Positions 28,366 to 38,220 of a DNA stretch of 64,000 bases are shown in pieces. The stretch spans positions 13,157-77,156 of the forward strand of contig NZ_JAHYSG010000057.1 of NCBI RefSeq assembly GCF_022095675.1, given 5' to 3'. The stretch comes from Dactylosporangium sp. AC04546 (GTDB lineage Bacteria > Actinomycetota > Actinomycetes > Mycobacteriales > Micromonosporaceae). The notes under the pieces are model-generated. The model was not told the origin of the DNA and ran no database searches. It worked only from the letters and a program-made list of their open reading frames with translations. How positions within the stretch are numbered: the stretch's first letter is position 1; each line of letters starts with the position of its first letter. The position numbers and the translations under genes are program-made.

Positions 28366-28839
28366 TCAGTCGAGGCCGAGGTCCCGCCGCAGCTTCGCCA
28401 CGTGCCCGGTCGCCTTCACGTTGTAGAGGGCGCGCTCGATCTGCCCCTTCTCGTCGATCACGAACGTCGAGCGGATGACGCCCAGCACCGTGCGGCCGTA
28501 GTTCTGCTTCTCGCCATACACGCCGTAGGCCCGCAGGACCGCGCGGTCGGGGTCGGACACGAGCGGGAAGGTGATCGCGTCGCGCTCCCGGAACTGGGCG
28601 AGCTTGGCCGGCGAGTCGGGGGAGATGCCCACCACCTCGTAGCCGGCGGCCTGTAACGACGCCAGATTGTCACGGAAGTCGCACGCCTGCTTCGTGCAGC
28701 CTGGCGTCATGGCCGCGGGATAGGCGTAGAGGACGACCTTGCGCCCGCGAAGATCGGTGAGCGACAGGGGCTCGTCCCGGTCTGTCTGCAGCGTGAACTC
28801 GGGGGCGGTGTCACCCGGCTCGAGGCGCGTCGTCGTCAT
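28366..28839 (-). CDS. bcp: Thioredoxin-dependent thiol peroxidase (Bcp/PrxQ)
   Basis: This 157-residue peroxiredoxin has the motif TPGCTKQACDFRD with peroxidatic Cys48 and resolving Cys53, the five-residue spacing of atypical 2-Cys PrxQ. It reduces hydrogen peroxide and organic hydroperoxides in the cytoplasm. The usual YFYPKD before the motif is YAYPAA here, a mild variation. It is monocistronic and divergent from the CopC-CopD gene across 132 bp. Confidence 0.93.
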   Translation of the reverse strand: MTTTRLEPGDTAPEFTLQTDRDEPLSLTDLRGRKVVLYAYPAAMTPGCTKQACDFRDNLASLQAAGYEVVGISPDSPAKLAQFRERDAITFPLVSDPDRAVLRAYGVYGEKQNYGRTVLGVIRSTFVIDEKGQIERALYNVKATGHVAKLRRDLGLD

Positions 28840-28971
28840 GAACGGACTCTATCGCGGACCCCGCCCCGGCCACTGACCCGTATAGCGCAACGTCCATAGG
28901 CCGTGACGATACGTCATCGGGAACTTTTGGACCCCGACCCGCGACTACCCCGAAATGACCGACGCGAAATC

Positions 28972-30720
28972 ATGAGGGACATGACCCCAAGCAGATGGTC
29001 CGTGCTTCTCGGTGCGCTCCTCGGGGCGCTGGTCATCCTGGTGCTGCCCGCCGCGCCCGCCAGCGCGCACGCGACGATCGAGAAGACCGCCCCCGTCGCG
29101 GGCACGATCCTCGACCAGCTGCCCGGTGAGGTGACGCTCACATTCAGCGAGCCGGTGCGGGTCGTCGCCGACAAGATCCGGGTCATCGCGCCCGACGGCA
29201 GCCGGGTCGACACCGGCAAGCCGGTCGCCCGCGACACCGAGCTGGTCGTGCCGCTCAAGTCCGGTGGCCCGAAGGGCACGTACCTGGTCAGCTACCGGGT
29301 CATCTCGGCCGACAGCCACCCGGTCAGCGGCGGCTTCAGCTTCTCCTACGGCGAGGTCTCGGCCACCGCGAGCGGCGACGGCGAACCGGCCGTGCAGACC
29401 GACCCCGTGGTCAAGAACGCCATGTCCATCGCGCGGTTCCTCGGCTTCGCCGGCCTCGTGCTGCTCGTCGGCCCGGCGCTGGTGCTGTTCGCCCTCTGGC
29501 CGCGCCGGCTCCCGACCCGCCAGCCCGGCCGGTTGGCCCTGACGGGTACCGGCCTGCTCGCCGTCAGCACATTGCTCGAGTTGTACCTCCAGATCCCCTA
29601 CACCGCCGGAAACTCCCTCTTCGAGGTCTCCGGCGACGCCGCCCGCGAGGTGCTCGGCACGCCGTTCGGTGCCGCCCACCTCATCCGCCTGGCCGTCATC
29701 GCCGCGGTCGCGCTCCTGCTGCGCCCGGTGATCGCCGGGCGGGCGGGCAAGATCGACCAGACGCTGCTCGTCATCCTGGGCATCGTCGGCCTGGCCACCT
29801 GGCCGATCTCCGGCCACCCGAGCGCCTCCCCGGTGCCGACGCTGACCGTCGTCGCCGACGTGGCCCACCTGGCCGCGATGTCGGTCTGGCTCGGTGGGCT
29901 GGTCATGCTGTTCGGCTTCCTGCTCCGCCAGGCCAACACCCGTGAGCTCAGCGCGATCGTGCCGGTGTGGTCGGGGTGGGCGCTGTTCGCGATCACCGTC
30001 CTGGTGCTCGCCGGCACCGCCCAGGCGCTGGTCGAGATCGGCACGCTCGACGCGCTCATCGGCACCACCTACGGCAAGCTGGTGATCGCGAAGGTCGTGC
30101 TGCTCGCGATCATCATCGGGATCGCGGCGTACTCCAGGAGCCTGACCAACCGCCGTTTCGTGCCCGCCGCCGCGGACCCTGGCGACGACCCTGGCGACGA
30201 CCCTGGCGACGACCCAGGCGACGACTCGGGCGAGGACGAGCCGGCGCCGGTCGCGCAGATCGAGGACGGCGACCGGCGGCTGCTGCGCCGCGCCGTGTTC
30301 ACCGAGGTCGCCGTCGCGGTGGTGGTGCTCGCCGTCACCTCGGTGCTCGTGCAGACCTCGCCGGCCCGCAGCGCGCAGGCGGGGAACACGCCGGCCGGCC
30401 CGTTCACCGGCACGGCGACCACCAACCTGGTCAAGCTCCAGGTCGACGTCTCGCCGGCGACCGTCGGCCAGAACACCGTGCACCTCTACGCCCTGAAGCC
30501 CGACGGCTCGGGCCCGCTGAAGGTCGTCGAGTGGAAGGCGACCGCGGCCCTGCCGAGCAAGGGCATCGAGCCGCTGACGGTACCGACGCTGGCCATCCAG
30601 GACGACCACGCCTTCGGCCAGGTGTCGCTGGTGACGGCGGGCACGTGGGAGTTCAAGTTCGTGGTCCGCGTCGACGACCTGAACCAGTCGACGATCACCA
30701 TGCAGGTCCCGGTGAAGTAA
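28972..30720 (+). CDS. CopC-CopD fusion copper-uptake/resistance membrane protein
   Basis: This 582-residue protein has a signal peptide ending ...APASA, then a mature CopC domain starting with the copper-ligand His (HATIEKTAPVAG) and carrying SADSHPVSGGFSF, which supplies further His ligands. A CopD region of about eight membrane helices follows (about 145-400), interrupted by a repetitive acidic loop (DPGDDPGDD...), then a last helix and an extracytoplasmic beta domain. CopC-CopD fusions (YcnJ type) handle copper at the membrane. An alternative start lies three codons later at 28981. Confidence 0.85.
   Translation: MRDMTPSRWSVLLGALLGALVILVLPAAPASAHATIEKTAPVAGTILDQLPGEVTLTFSEPVRVVADKIRVIAPDGSRVDTGKPVARDTELVVPLKSGGPKGTYLVSYRVISADSHPVSGGFSFSYGEVSATASGDGEPAVQTDPVVKNAMSIARFLGFAGLVLLVGPALVLFALWPRRLPTRQPGRLALTGTGLLAVSTLLELYLQIPYTAGNSLFEVSGDAAREVLGTPFGAAHLIRLAVIAAVALLLRPVIAGRAGKIDQTLLVILGIVGLATWPISGHPSASPVPTLTVVADVAHLAAMSVWLGGLVMLFGFLLRQANTRELSAIVPVWSGWALFAITVLVLAGTAQALVEIGTLDALIGTTYGKLVIAKVVLLAIIIGIAAYSRSLTNRRFVPAAADPGDDPGDDPGDDPGDDSGEDEPAPVAQIEDGDRRLLRRAVFTEVAVAVVVLAVTSVLVQTSPARSAQAGNTPAGPFTGTATTNLVKLQVDVSPATVGQNTVHLYALKPDGSGPLKVVEWKATAALPSKGIEPLTVPTLAIQDDHAFGQVSLVTAGTWEFKFVVRVDDLNQSTITMQVPVK
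30176..30240 (+). repeat. 12-bp tandem repeat encoding an acidic DPGD loop
   Basis: About four near-perfect 12-bp copies (CCTGGCGACGAC) sit in a cytosolic or periplasmic loop of the CopC-CopD protein. The number of copies can vary without breaking the frame. Confidence 0.75.
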
Positions 30721-30799
30721 TTTGGGGCAATAAGGGCATTCTGCGCGAATATTGCCGGTATGGTCGCCTTCAGAACGCTGGGGGAAGGGGCCGCTGCCA

Positions 30800-32431
30800 A
30801 TGGTCGTGCGTCTGGTTCGGGCAGGTGTCGGCGCGCTGCTGCTGCTCATCGCGGTGCCGCTGGCGCTCGCCGGTGGCGGACTCTGGATGGCCTTGGAGCA
30901 TCGCGCCGCCGACGACACGTTCACGGCACGACTGGAGCGCGTCCGATCGGACGGTCACGCGGTGGTCGTACCGGACGTCGACGCGCTGCTGCGAGCCGAC
31001 GCGCCGTTCGCGCGGGGTGGGCAGACCACGCTCAGCCTGTCGGCGCGCGGCTCCGGCGGCCCCGTGTTCATCGGCGTGGGCCCGGCCGCGGACGTGACCC
31101 GCTACCTGGACGGCCTGGCCCAGTCCCGGGTCACCGAGGTCCGCCTGGCCCGCGGCCCGCTCCCGGTCGAGCTCACGGCCCACCCCGGCCGCATCGCCAC
31201 CGTGGCGGCGCCGCCCGCAGGCCAGCCGGTCACGAACGGCACCGGCCAGCCCGGCGCGGACGGAGCAGGCCAACCGGCCGCGGCCCAGGGGGATGCGGGC
31301 GCGGGTGCTCCGCAGGCAGGCCCGGACGCCGCGCCCCAGCCGGGCGCGGGCCAGGGGGACCTGGGTCAGCCGGGCGCGGGTCAGCCGGGCGCGGCGACCC
31401 AGCCCGGCGTGGGTGCCGGGCAGTTGGGCGACGTGCCGTTGCCAGCGCCGGGCGGGCAGCTGTTCTGGCTGGCGAAGAGCAGTGTGTCGGCCGGTACGGC
31501 CGAGCTGGCCTGGTCGCCGTCCGCCCTCCGGGGTCGCCACCTGGCGCTCGTGGTCATGAACGCGGACGGCCGGGCGGGCGTCGACGTCGCCATAACGGCG
31601 CGGCTGGCGCCGGCCTGGCTCGCTCCCACCGCTACCGGGATGCTCGTCCTGGGCGTGGCCCTGTTCCTGCTCGCCCTGCTGACCCTCGCCTGGTCCCAGC
31701 GGCACCGGCCGGAGCCGCAGGCGCTCCCGGTGCTGCCGGCGCAACCGACGCGGGCGACCCGCGGCCGCTTCGGCCTCACGAAACTGTTCGCGGCGCGTGC
31801 GGCCAGCTCGACTGACACGTCGGTCGATACATCGGAGCAGGCGCCTGCCGATGTCGATGGCGCGAGTGAGCCTGTGACCGATGTCGCGACCGAGGCGGAT
31901 GTTGATGTCCCCGGCAAGGCGACGGCCAATATTGAAGGACCGTCCACGGCCGATGCCGGAGGCGCCACCGCGCCTGTGAACGGGCAGGGCGCTCCAAAGA
32001 TCCGGCCCATCGTCGAAGGGGAGCTGGCCGAGGTCCTCGCTGCGATCCTGGCCGACGCCACCGTGGATGACCCGCCCGCCGATGATGCCGCAGCGTCTCG
32101 CCCGGCGGGGACCGTCGCCGCGGCGGAGGGCGTCGCCAAGGGCGGCTCTGAAGGCGCCGCGCGGCGTGCCGCGAAGGTCGGCGCCGGGGGGCGCCGGGCC
32201 GTCCAGGGCGACCACGCCCCGGCCGGCACCGCGCCCCAGCGGCGCGGCGACGCGGATTGTGAGCTGGACGCGCCGCTGCCGGCGGGAGCCCTCGACGACG
32301 CCGGCGAGCGTGGTCCCGTCGAGCTGCCGCCCCTGCCCGCCCTGCCGGCGATCGAGCTCCAGTTCACCTGGGCCCCGATCAGCCTGGACGAGGAGCGCGA
32401 CACCGCCGGCACGGCAGCCACCAACCGGTGA
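30800..32431 (+). CDS. Two-helix membrane protein with low-complexity regions, function unknown
   Basis: This 543-residue protein has one membrane helix at about 8-28 and another near 275-295. Between them is an extracytoplasmic domain (about 35-130) and an Ala/Gly/Pro/Gln-rich spacer with repeats of the type QPGAGQ. The C-terminal 240 residues are Ala/Thr/Asp-rich and probably disordered in the cytoplasm, ending in a conserved-looking LPALPAIELQFTWAP. No family recognised. The ATG at 30800 follows the purine-rich GGGGAAGGGG by nine bases. It may be co-transcribed with the CopC-CopD gene, 79 bp upstream. Confidence 0.6.
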   Translation: MVVRLVRAGVGALLLLIAVPLALAGGGLWMALEHRAADDTFTARLERVRSDGHAVVVPDVDALLRADAPFARGGQTTLSLSARGSGGPVFIGVGPAADVTRYLDGLAQSRVTEVRLARGPLPVELTAHPGRIATVAAPPAGQPVTNGTGQPGADGAGQPAAAQGDAGAGAPQAGPDAAPQPGAGQGDLGQPGAGQPGAATQPGVGAGQLGDVPLPAPGGQLFWLAKSSVSAGTAELAWSPSALRGRHLALVVMNADGRAGVDVAITARLAPAWLAPTATGMLVLGVALFLLALLTLAWSQRHRPEPQALPVLPAQPTRATRGRFGLTKLFAARAASSTDTSVDTSEQAPADVDGASEPVTDVATEADVDVPGKATANIEGPSTADAGGATAPVNGQGAPKIRPIVEGELAEVLAAILADATVDDPPADDAAASRPAGTVAAAEGVAKGGSEGAARRAAKVGAGGRRAVQGDHAPAGTAPQRRGDADCELDAPLPAGALDDAGERGPVELPPLPALPAIELQFTWAPISLDEERDTAGTAATNR

Positions 32432-32582
32432 GCACCGCACGACCCGCGGCCGGCCGTCAGCAGTGATGCCGGCCACGTCGGCGTGGGCAAGATCGGACAA
32501 CTCGGGCGCATGGCGGCGAACGAACGGCAAGGGGCCGGGTGGTTGCGGGCACCAAGGAGTGAGCAGTCGGCCCGATGAACAC

Positions 32583-32588
32583 TAGGCT
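32583..32588 (+). promoter_or_regulatory. -10 box of leaderless orn promoter
   Basis: TAGGCT, seven bases, then GTG at 32596. Hexamer and spacing are identical to mec. Confidence 0.6.
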
Positions 32589-32595
32589 GTCTGGT

Positions 32596-33213
32596 GTGGG
32601 TGATCTTTTGGTCTGGATCGACTGTGAGATGACGGGGCTCGATCTGGGTAAGGACGCGCTGATCGAAGTCGCGGCGCTCGTGACCGACCCCGATCTCAAC
32701 GTGCTCGGTGACGGCGTCGACGTGGTGATCCACGCCGACGACGCCCAGCTCGACGGGATGCTGGAGGTGGTCCGCGACATGCACAGCCGCTCCGGGCTCA
32801 CCGAGGCCGTCCGCGCGTCCGCGGTGACGCTCGCCGAGGCCGAGGACCTCATCATGGGGTACATCACCGAGCACGTTCCGGACCCGCGCACCGCCCCGCT
32901 CTGCGGGAACTCGATCGCGACCGACCGCGGGTTCCTCGCCCGCGACATGCCGCGCCTCGACAACCACCTCCACTACCGGATGATCGACGTCTCCTCGATC
33001 AAGGAGCTGTGCCGGCGGTGGTACCCGCGGGTGTACTTCGGCCAGCCGCCCAAAGGCCTGGCCCACCGCGCGCTGGCCGACATCCGCGAGAGCATCCGCG
33101 AGCTGGAGTACTACCGCCGCACCCTCTTCGTGCCCCTGCCCGGCCCGGACGTGGAGACCGCCAAGGCGATCGCCGCCGAGCTGAGCCGGGAAGGTGACAC
33201 GAACGCGTCATAA
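32596..33213 (+). CDS. orn: Oligoribonuclease
   Basis: This 205-residue DEDDh exonuclease degrades 2-5-nt RNAs and linear cyclic-di-nucleotide products. Exo [12 protein letters not shown] (Asp9, Glu11), Exo II around [16 protein letters not shown] and Exo [21 protein letters not shown] are all present. The GTG at 32596 rather than the ATG at 32575 is chosen because the protein then starts as in homologues and TAGGCT lies exactly seven bases upstream. tRNA-His follows after 52 bp. Confidence 0.94.
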   Translation: MGDLLVWIDCEMTGLDLGKDALIEVAALVTDPDLNVLGDGVDVVIHADDAQLDGMLEVVRDMHSRSGLTEAVRASAVTLAEAEDLIMGYITEHVPDPRTAPLCGNSIATDRGFLARDMPRLDNHLHYRMIDVSSIKELCRRWYPRVYFGQPPKGLAHRALADIRESIRELEYYRRTLFVPLPGPDVETAKAIAAELSREGDTNAS

Positions 33214-33265
33214 CCCTGTCGACGCATCCCCCCGCCGATGCCCTACTATTAGCGGGCACGTTCAT

Positions 33266-33342
33266 GGTGGCTGTAGCTCAGTTGGCAGAGCACCGGGTTG
33301 TGGTCCCGGGTGTCGTGGGTTCAAATCCCATCAGTCACCCCA
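33266..33342 (+). tRNA. tRNA-His (GUG)
   Basis: A full cloverleaf with acceptor GTGGCTG/CAGTCAC, anticodon loop TTGTGGT, T-loop TTCAAAT, and the histidine-specific extra G at position -1 (33266) opposite C73. CCA is encoded at 33340-33342. Confidence 0.95.
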
Positions 33343-33348
33343 CGCAAC

Positions 33349-33386
33349 AAAGGCGGCCCCGGTCGGGTGACCAGGGCCGCCTTTTT
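33349..33386. terminator. Terminator after tRNA-His
   Basis: An 11-bp stem AAAGGCGGCCC / GGGCCGCCTTT with a run of T on the plus strand, a classical intrinsic terminator. It also lies at the end of the convergent beta-propeller gene. Confidence 0.85.
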
Positions 33387-33398
33387 GTCACCTCAACA

Positions 33399-34658
33399 CT
33401 AGGTGATCGGCAGCAGCGCGAGCTTGCCGTGATACTCGTTGCCGATCCGGTCCGTGTCCGAGCCCACCAGCAGCCCCTGCGGGGTCGCCAGCAGGGCGCG
33501 GGCGCCGACGCCCCGCGGATTGCGGCGGGGGTTGAACGATGTCGCCTTGCCCGTCGCCGGGTCCAGCGCCGCGATGCCCGATCGGGCCACCGCGCCCGGG
33601 CCGGCCGACTCGCGGCCCAGCGGGTTGTCCATCCAGCGCTGGTGCCCGCCGACGTAGATCGCCGCGCCCGTGTCGGCCACGGAGTACAGCGAGTCGCCGC
33701 CCGTCCAGTTCACCCACAGCGGCCGGTGCAGGCCGCCGCCGCGCAGGTCGAAGCGGGCCGCCGTGTCGCACATCAGCTTCTCGCCCCACTTGCGACCGGT
33801 GGAGACGATCGTGGCGTACGTGCCGGTCGGGTCGACGTCGATGCCCCGCAGGTACGTCTCGAAGCCCGCGCGGCAGGGCTTGGTGTAGGCGTCGGTGTAC
33901 CAGTCCGCCAGACGGGCCGGGCCGTCGGCCGGGATGTCGACCACGACGACCTGGGCCCGGAACTGGCCGCCGGCCTGCTCGACGGCGCCGACCGCGGCCA
34001 GCCGCGTCCCGTTCGGGGTCAGGGCCATGTCCTCCAGCTTGACCCGGGTCAGGTTCGGCGCCTTCAGCTTGAGGTCGAACGTGGCGTCGGCGATGCCGCT
34101 GGTGGCGTTCAGGCGGGCCAGGCCGACCCGGTCCAGCGTGCCGATCCTGCTGAACGAGCCGGCCGCGTACAGCCACGGGCCGTAGGCGATGATGCTGCGC
34201 ACGTCGCCCCAGGCGATGACGCCCGTGAACGCCGGCACCCGGCTGCTGTCGGCCAGGTTGAGCTGGGCGATCCCGCGCTGCCCGGCGCCGTTCACGCGAA
34301 GGAAGTTGCCACCCGCGTAGACGGTGTTGTTCGGGCCGGCCGCGAGCGTGAAGACCTCACCGTCGACCGCGGGGGCGAACGGCAGCACCTCGCCGGTCGA
34401 CGCGCGATATGCGAAGAGGTTGCTCCGCTTGTACCGCACCTTCCGGGCGGCGTCGCTCACCGCGTTGAAGTCGCCGCCGACCACCACGGCGTCGCCGACC
34501 AGCGCGAACGCCCGCACCTCACCGTCCAGGACGTGAGGCGTGTGGTCGGCCGGGTTCGACGACACGGTGGTGGCGTGGTTGAGCGCGGCTGAGGCAGGGA
34601 TGGCGACCGCGAGCGCGGCCAGTGCTGATGCGGCGGCGGCAAGCAGGCCTCGGCGCAT
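33399..34658 (-). CDS. Secreted beta-propeller-like protein
   Basis: This 419-residue protein has a signal peptide (RRGLLAAAASALAALAVAIPASA) and repeated segments of the type VYAGGNFLRVNG, LYAAGSFSRIG and YVGGHQRWMD, each followed by a sentence about values. This pattern is typical of secreted delta-60-repeat or PQQ-like propellers. The start at 34658 has GAAGGAGA seven bases upstream. No catalytic residue is evident, and the role outside the cell is unknown. Confidence 0.75.
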   Translation of the reverse strand: MRRGLLAAAASALAALAVAIPASAALNHATTVSSNPADHTPHVLDGEVRAFALVGDAVVVGGDFNAVSDAARKVRYKRSNLFAYRASTGEVLPFAPAVDGEVFTLAAGPNNTVYAGGNFLRVNGAGQRGIAQLNLADSSRVPAFTGVIAWGDVRSIIAYGPWLYAAGSFSRIGTLDRVGLARLNATSGIADATFDLKLKAPNLTRVKLEDMALTPNGTRLAAVGAVEQAGGQFRAQVVVVDIPADGPARLADWYTDAYTKPCRAGFETYLRGIDVDPTGTYATIVSTGRKWGEKLMCDTAARFDLRGGGLHRPLWVNWTGGDSLYSVADTGAAIYVGGHQRWMDNPLGRESAGPGAVARSGIAALDPATGKATSFNPRRNPRGVGARALLATPQGLLVGSDTDRIGNEYHGKLALLPIT

Positions 34659-34737
34659 ACGTGGTCTCCTTCGTCGTGAAGTGCCCACCAGGGGGCGCAT
34701 ACTTCATCAACGAGGAAACGTTACGAAAGCGCCTCTC

Positions 34738-35151
34738 TCAGCGTATTTGTCCGATTAGTCCACCGGAAGGGGACTCGTCGGCGTTGACCATGAAGTGGGC
34801 GGCGCGCTCCAGGTACTCCCACAGGACCGCCTCGTGCTCGGGGTCGAGCTCCAGCGCGTCGACCGCCACCCGCATCCGGCGCAGCCAGGCGTCGCGCTCG
34901 GCCGGGCCGATGACGAACGGTGCGTGCCGCATCCGCAGGCGGGGATGGCCGCGGTGCTCGGAGTAGGTGGCCGGGCCGCCCCAGTACTGCATGAGGAAGA
35001 GCCGGAACCGCTCGTTGGCGGGCCCGAGGTCCTCCTCGGGATACAGCGGGCGCAGGACCGGATCCTGGGCCACGCCCTCGTAGAACACGTCGACCAGCTT
35101 GCGGAACGTGGGCTCGCCGCCGACGAGCTCGTAGAAGTTGGGGGCCGTCAC
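34738..35151 (-). CDS. glbO: Group II truncated haemoglobin
   Basis: This 137-residue protein matches TrHb[55 protein letters not shown] and the proximal-helix region [19 protein letters not shown] with the haem-ligating His. TrHbO binds oxygen and reacts with peroxide and NO. The Rv2470-Rv2469c-Rv2467 neighbourhood (globin, HNH, pepN) is recognisable here with insertions. The start is a GTG. Confidence 0.94.
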   Translation of the reverse strand: MTAPNFYELVGGEPTFRKLVDVFYEGVAQDPVLRPLYPEEDLGPANERFRLFLMQYWGGPATYSEHRGHPRLRMRHAPFVIGPAERDAWLRRMRVAVDALELDPEHEAVLWEYLERAAHFMVNADESPSGGLIGQIR

Positions 35152-35171
35152 GCCATCAACTATGCCGTGCC

Positions 35172-35253
35172 AGATCGGGTCCAGAGCCGATAGGCCTCGA
35201 CCAAAATCAGCTAGATCGGGTCCAGAGCCGATAGGCCCCGACCGAATTCAGCT
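35172..35253. repeat. 41-bp tandem duplication between glbO and the MFS gene
   Basis: Two adjacent 41-bp copies (35172-35212 and 35213-35253) begin AGATCGGGTCCAGAGCCGAT and differ at only a few positions. Each contains the small inverted repeat ATCGG...CCGAT. The second copy includes the stop codon of the MFS gene. Confidence 0.85.
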
Positions 35254-36745
35254 AGACCGAGGACGGCGACGGTGGCGGCGGAAGGCCGCCGAGCTCGGCG
35301 GTCCGCTCCGACAGGTCGACGGTGCGCTCGGCCGGGTCGGCCATCGGCGGGTGCGACCGGGCGGACGGCCCGGGGGAGGGGCGCGGGCGCCGGGCCGGCA
35401 ACGGGGCGCGGCCCAGGTCGATGGTGACCTCGCCGAAGTCCTCGCTGCCGCCGGGCGAGCGGCCGGCGTGCTCCATCTCGGCCACGCGCACCTTGTTGGC
35501 GGCGATCGCGTCGGCGATCGTGGCCTGCGTCGGCCAGATGGTGAGGATCACGGCCATGGCGACGACGCCGGCCATGCTGAAGTACCCCACCACGTTCGGC
35601 AGCTCGAAGTGCTCGGCCAGCCAGCCGGTGAAGACGATCGCCCCGCCCTGGATGAGATGCACGCCACTCTGCATGACGCCGAACGCCCGAGCCCGGAACG
35701 CGGGCGGCAGCACCTGGACGAAGAGCGCGTTGGTGGCCGGCAGGGTGCCCGCCAGGGCCCCGCCGGAGATCAGGGTCATGACGACCACGCCGGCGATGTT
35801 CGGGTCGAACAGCGACGGCACCAGGGCCAGGGGCGTGATGATCGCGACCGGCCGGATGATCTTGATCCGCTGATGCGGCTTGATCAGCCAAGTGACGAGC
35901 ACGCTGCCGAAGACGAAGCCGACCGCGGCCGCCACCATGATCACGCCGAGGTAGATCGCGTTGGGGCCGCCGGCCAGGTGCGCCGACCAGGCGGCGGCCA
36001 GGCCCTCGGGGACGACGCCGAAGCAGACGCCGCAGAAGACCAGCAGCGCGATCGCGCGCATCACCGGGGAGCGGAAGACGACGGTGTACCCCTCGACGCT
36101 CTCGCGGATGAGGTTGGTGCGCTGCTCGACCCGCAGGCTGGGGGTGCGCTCCTGGACCCGGACGAAGATCAGCAGCGCCGACGCGGCGAACGTGCCGGCG
36201 TTGAAGACCAGCGCGAATCGGGAGTCGACGGCGGTCAGCGCCGCGCCGCACGCGTAGCCGGCGATGAGCGCCACCTGGGCGGCGGTGCGCTGCATGGTGA
36301 GCGCGGTGACGTACTTCTCGCCGGAGAGGACCCGCGGCAGCAGCGCCGAGCGGGCCGAGTCGAACGGCGGGCTGAGCAGCGCGCTGACGAACAGCAGCCC
36401 GATGAGCGCGGCGGTCGGCAGGCCGCCGAAGACGGCCAGTGCCACCATGATCGCCATGCGGATCAGGTCGCTGAGGATCATGATCTTGCGGTATGAGTGC
36501 CGGTCGGCGACGGCGGCCAGCACCGCACCGATGCCCAGCCACGGCAGGTAGCTGATGGCGAACGCGGCGGCCGACGCAATCGGCGACTCGGTCCGCAGGT
36601 AGACCAGCGCGATGACGGCGGCCCGCGCCACGCTGTCGCCGAACCACGACAGCGAACTGGCGGCGAAGACGGCGCGATACTCGCGGTTGGCGAGCGTCTC
36701 ACCGATGGTCGCCGGGCGGTTCGCGGACTCGTCGGGGTCGGACAC
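35252..36745 (-). CDS. MFS transporter
   Basis: This 497-residue protein has about twelve hydrophobic segments and an N-terminal MFS signature (LANREYRAVFAASSLSWFGDSVARAAVIALVYLRT). The organisation resembles MFS_3-type drug exporters of actinobacteria. The C-terminal 75 residues are charged, proline-rich and cytoplasmic. Substrate unknown. The GTG start is the first in frame. The 220 bp upstream (36746-36965) hold repeated GTCAAACG sequences and presumably its promoter. Confidence 0.88.
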   Translation of the reverse strand: MSDPDESANRPATIGETLANREYRAVFAASSLSWFGDSVARAAVIALVYLRTESPIASAAAFAISYLPWLGIGAVLAAVADRHSYRKIMILSDLIRMAIMVALAVFGGLPTAALIGLLFVSALLSPPFDSARSALLPRVLSGEKYVTALTMQRTAAQVALIAGYACGAALTAVDSRFALVFNAGTFAASALLIFVRVQERTPSLRVEQRTNLIRESVEGYTVVFRSPVMRAIALLVFCGVCFGVVPEGLAAAWSAHLAGGPNAIYLGVIMVAAAVGFVFGSVLVTWLIKPHQRIKIIRPVAIITPLALVPSLFDPNIAGVVVMTLISGGALAGTLPATNALFVQVLPPAFRARAFGVMQSGVHLIQGGAIVFTGWLAEHFELPNVVGYFSMAGVVAMAVILTIWPTQATIADAIAANKVRVAEMEHAGRSPGGSEDFGEVTIDLGRAPLPARRPRPSPGPSARSHPPMADPAERTVDLSERTAELGGLPPPPSPSSV

Positions 36746-36965
36746 CGGCGGAGCCCCCTTCCATCGGTCACGACAGCGGCGTCAAACGTTCGCGGGCGCG
36801 GCCGAACCGGTCATTCCGGCACCGAGAGGGTCAAACGGCACCGGACCGGGACACTGTGCAGCGATGCACCTGAACGAACGGACGATAACCGACTGACCAC
36901 CCGACGCGCGACCCTACCCGTCGGGTTGGTTGCCGATGATCGCGCGATGCGTCAAAACCGGCCGA

Positions 36966-38021
36966 TCAGGTCGGTCCGCTCGTTCCGCTGTTGCCGCCGG
37001 GGCCGGCGTCGCCGTTCGCCTCGGTCGCCGGGCGGATGAACATCCGCGCGGCGGTCAGCTGCGCCGTGATCCCGGCCCGCTCCAGCGCCTCGGTGAGCCG
37101 GCGGCGCAGCTCGCGCCCGACCCGCCACTGGGCCTCGGTCGACGTCTTCACCGTCGTGCGCACGACCGCGCCGTCGGCGGTCAGCTGCTCGACGCCGAGC
37201 ACGGTCGGCGGGTCGATGAAGTCCTCGGCGTAGGCCGGGTCCTCGGCCATCGCGGCCGCCGCGTCGCGCAGGACCGCGGTGGCCTGGTCGACCGAGACGA
37301 AGCCGACGGGCACGTCGATGTTGACCACGGCCCAGCCCTGGCTCTTGTTGCCGACCCGGATGATCTCGCCGTTGCGCACGTACCACACCACGCCGGCCGC
37401 GTCGCGGATCGTGGTGATCCGCAGGCCGACCGCCTCGACGGTGCCGCTCGTCTCGCCGACGTCGACCACGTCACCCACGCCGTACTGGTCCTCCAGCAGC
37501 ATGAACAGGCCGGCGATGAAGTCCTTGACCAGGTTCTGGGCGCCGAAGCCGATCGCCAGGCCGGCGATGCCGGCGCTGGCCAGCAGCGGGCCGAGGTTGA
37601 GCCCGACCTCGCCGAGCACCAGCATCGTGGCGATCGTGAAGACCACAGCCGAGGCGATCGAGCGCAGCACCGACCCGAGCGCGCGGGCCCGCTGGTTGCG
37701 CCGCTCGATGGGCAGCGCGAGCGCGTTGGGCAGCCGGTTGCGCAGCGGCCGCAGCAGCGAGCCGCCCTGCTCGTTCTCGGAGACGGTGTGCTTGATCAAC
37801 CGGTCGATGGCCCGGTGGATGATCGTCCGGGCGAGGAACGCCACCACCAGGATGAGCAGGATCGACAGCGGTTTGACCAGGACCCAGTAGCTGCTCTCGG
37901 CGAGCCACTTCACGTTGGTCTGCTCGTAGACGATCTGGCAGACGTCGCTGACCTTGACGCAGCTCGGACCGGGCTTGGGGCTCGGGGTCTGCTCCAACGG
38001 CATGGCCAGGGGGCTGGTCAC
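36966..38021 (-). CDS. Mechanosensitive ion channel, MscS family
   Basis: This 351-residue protein has an N-terminal helix near 45-65, further helices near 115-165, and the pore-lining MscS helix with GIAGLAIGFGAQNLVKDFIAGLFMLLEDQYGVGD, after which comes the conserved GTVEAVGLRITTIRD of the cytoplasmic beta domain. It releases solutes on hypo-osmotic shock. The GTG at 38021 is chosen because AAGGAG lies four bases upstream. It is divergent from the HNH gene across 199 bp. Confidence 0.92.
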   Translation of the reverse strand: MTSPLAMPLEQTPSPKPGPSCVKVSDVCQIVYEQTNVKWLAESSYWVLVKPLSILLILVVAFLARTIIHRAIDRLIKHTVSENEQGGSLLRPLRNRLPNALALPIERRNQRARALGSVLRSIASAVVFTIATMLVLGEVGLNLGPLLASAGIAGLAIGFGAQNLVKDFIAGLFMLLEDQYGVGDVVDVGETSGTVEAVGLRITTIRDAAGVVWYVRNGEIIRVGNKSQGWAVVNIDVPVGFVSVDQATAVLRDAAAAMAEDPAYAEDFIDPPTVLGVEQLTADGAVVRTTVKTSTEAQWRVGRELRRRLTEALERAGITAQLTAARMFIRPATEANGDAGPGGNSGTSGPT

Positions 38022-38220
38022 AACACTCCTTGATGAAACGGTACGAACCGGGGTAAGTCCGCACAAACGTCTGCCGGGGCGGGCGAAGGTTCATCCGTCG
38101 GCCGCAAATAGTACGTGCAATCCGAGGATCTATCAGGGACGATTAGCGCACGGCTTCGCTGCCGGGGCCGTTGTCGAGACCTTCACCAGGGAGATTCCTT
38201 CACGCACTAGGGGGACGGCG

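Noticed and set aside
32575..32595. Earlier ATG start for orn
   Set aside because: It would place the TAGGCT box inside the gene and add residues not seen in oligoribonucleases.
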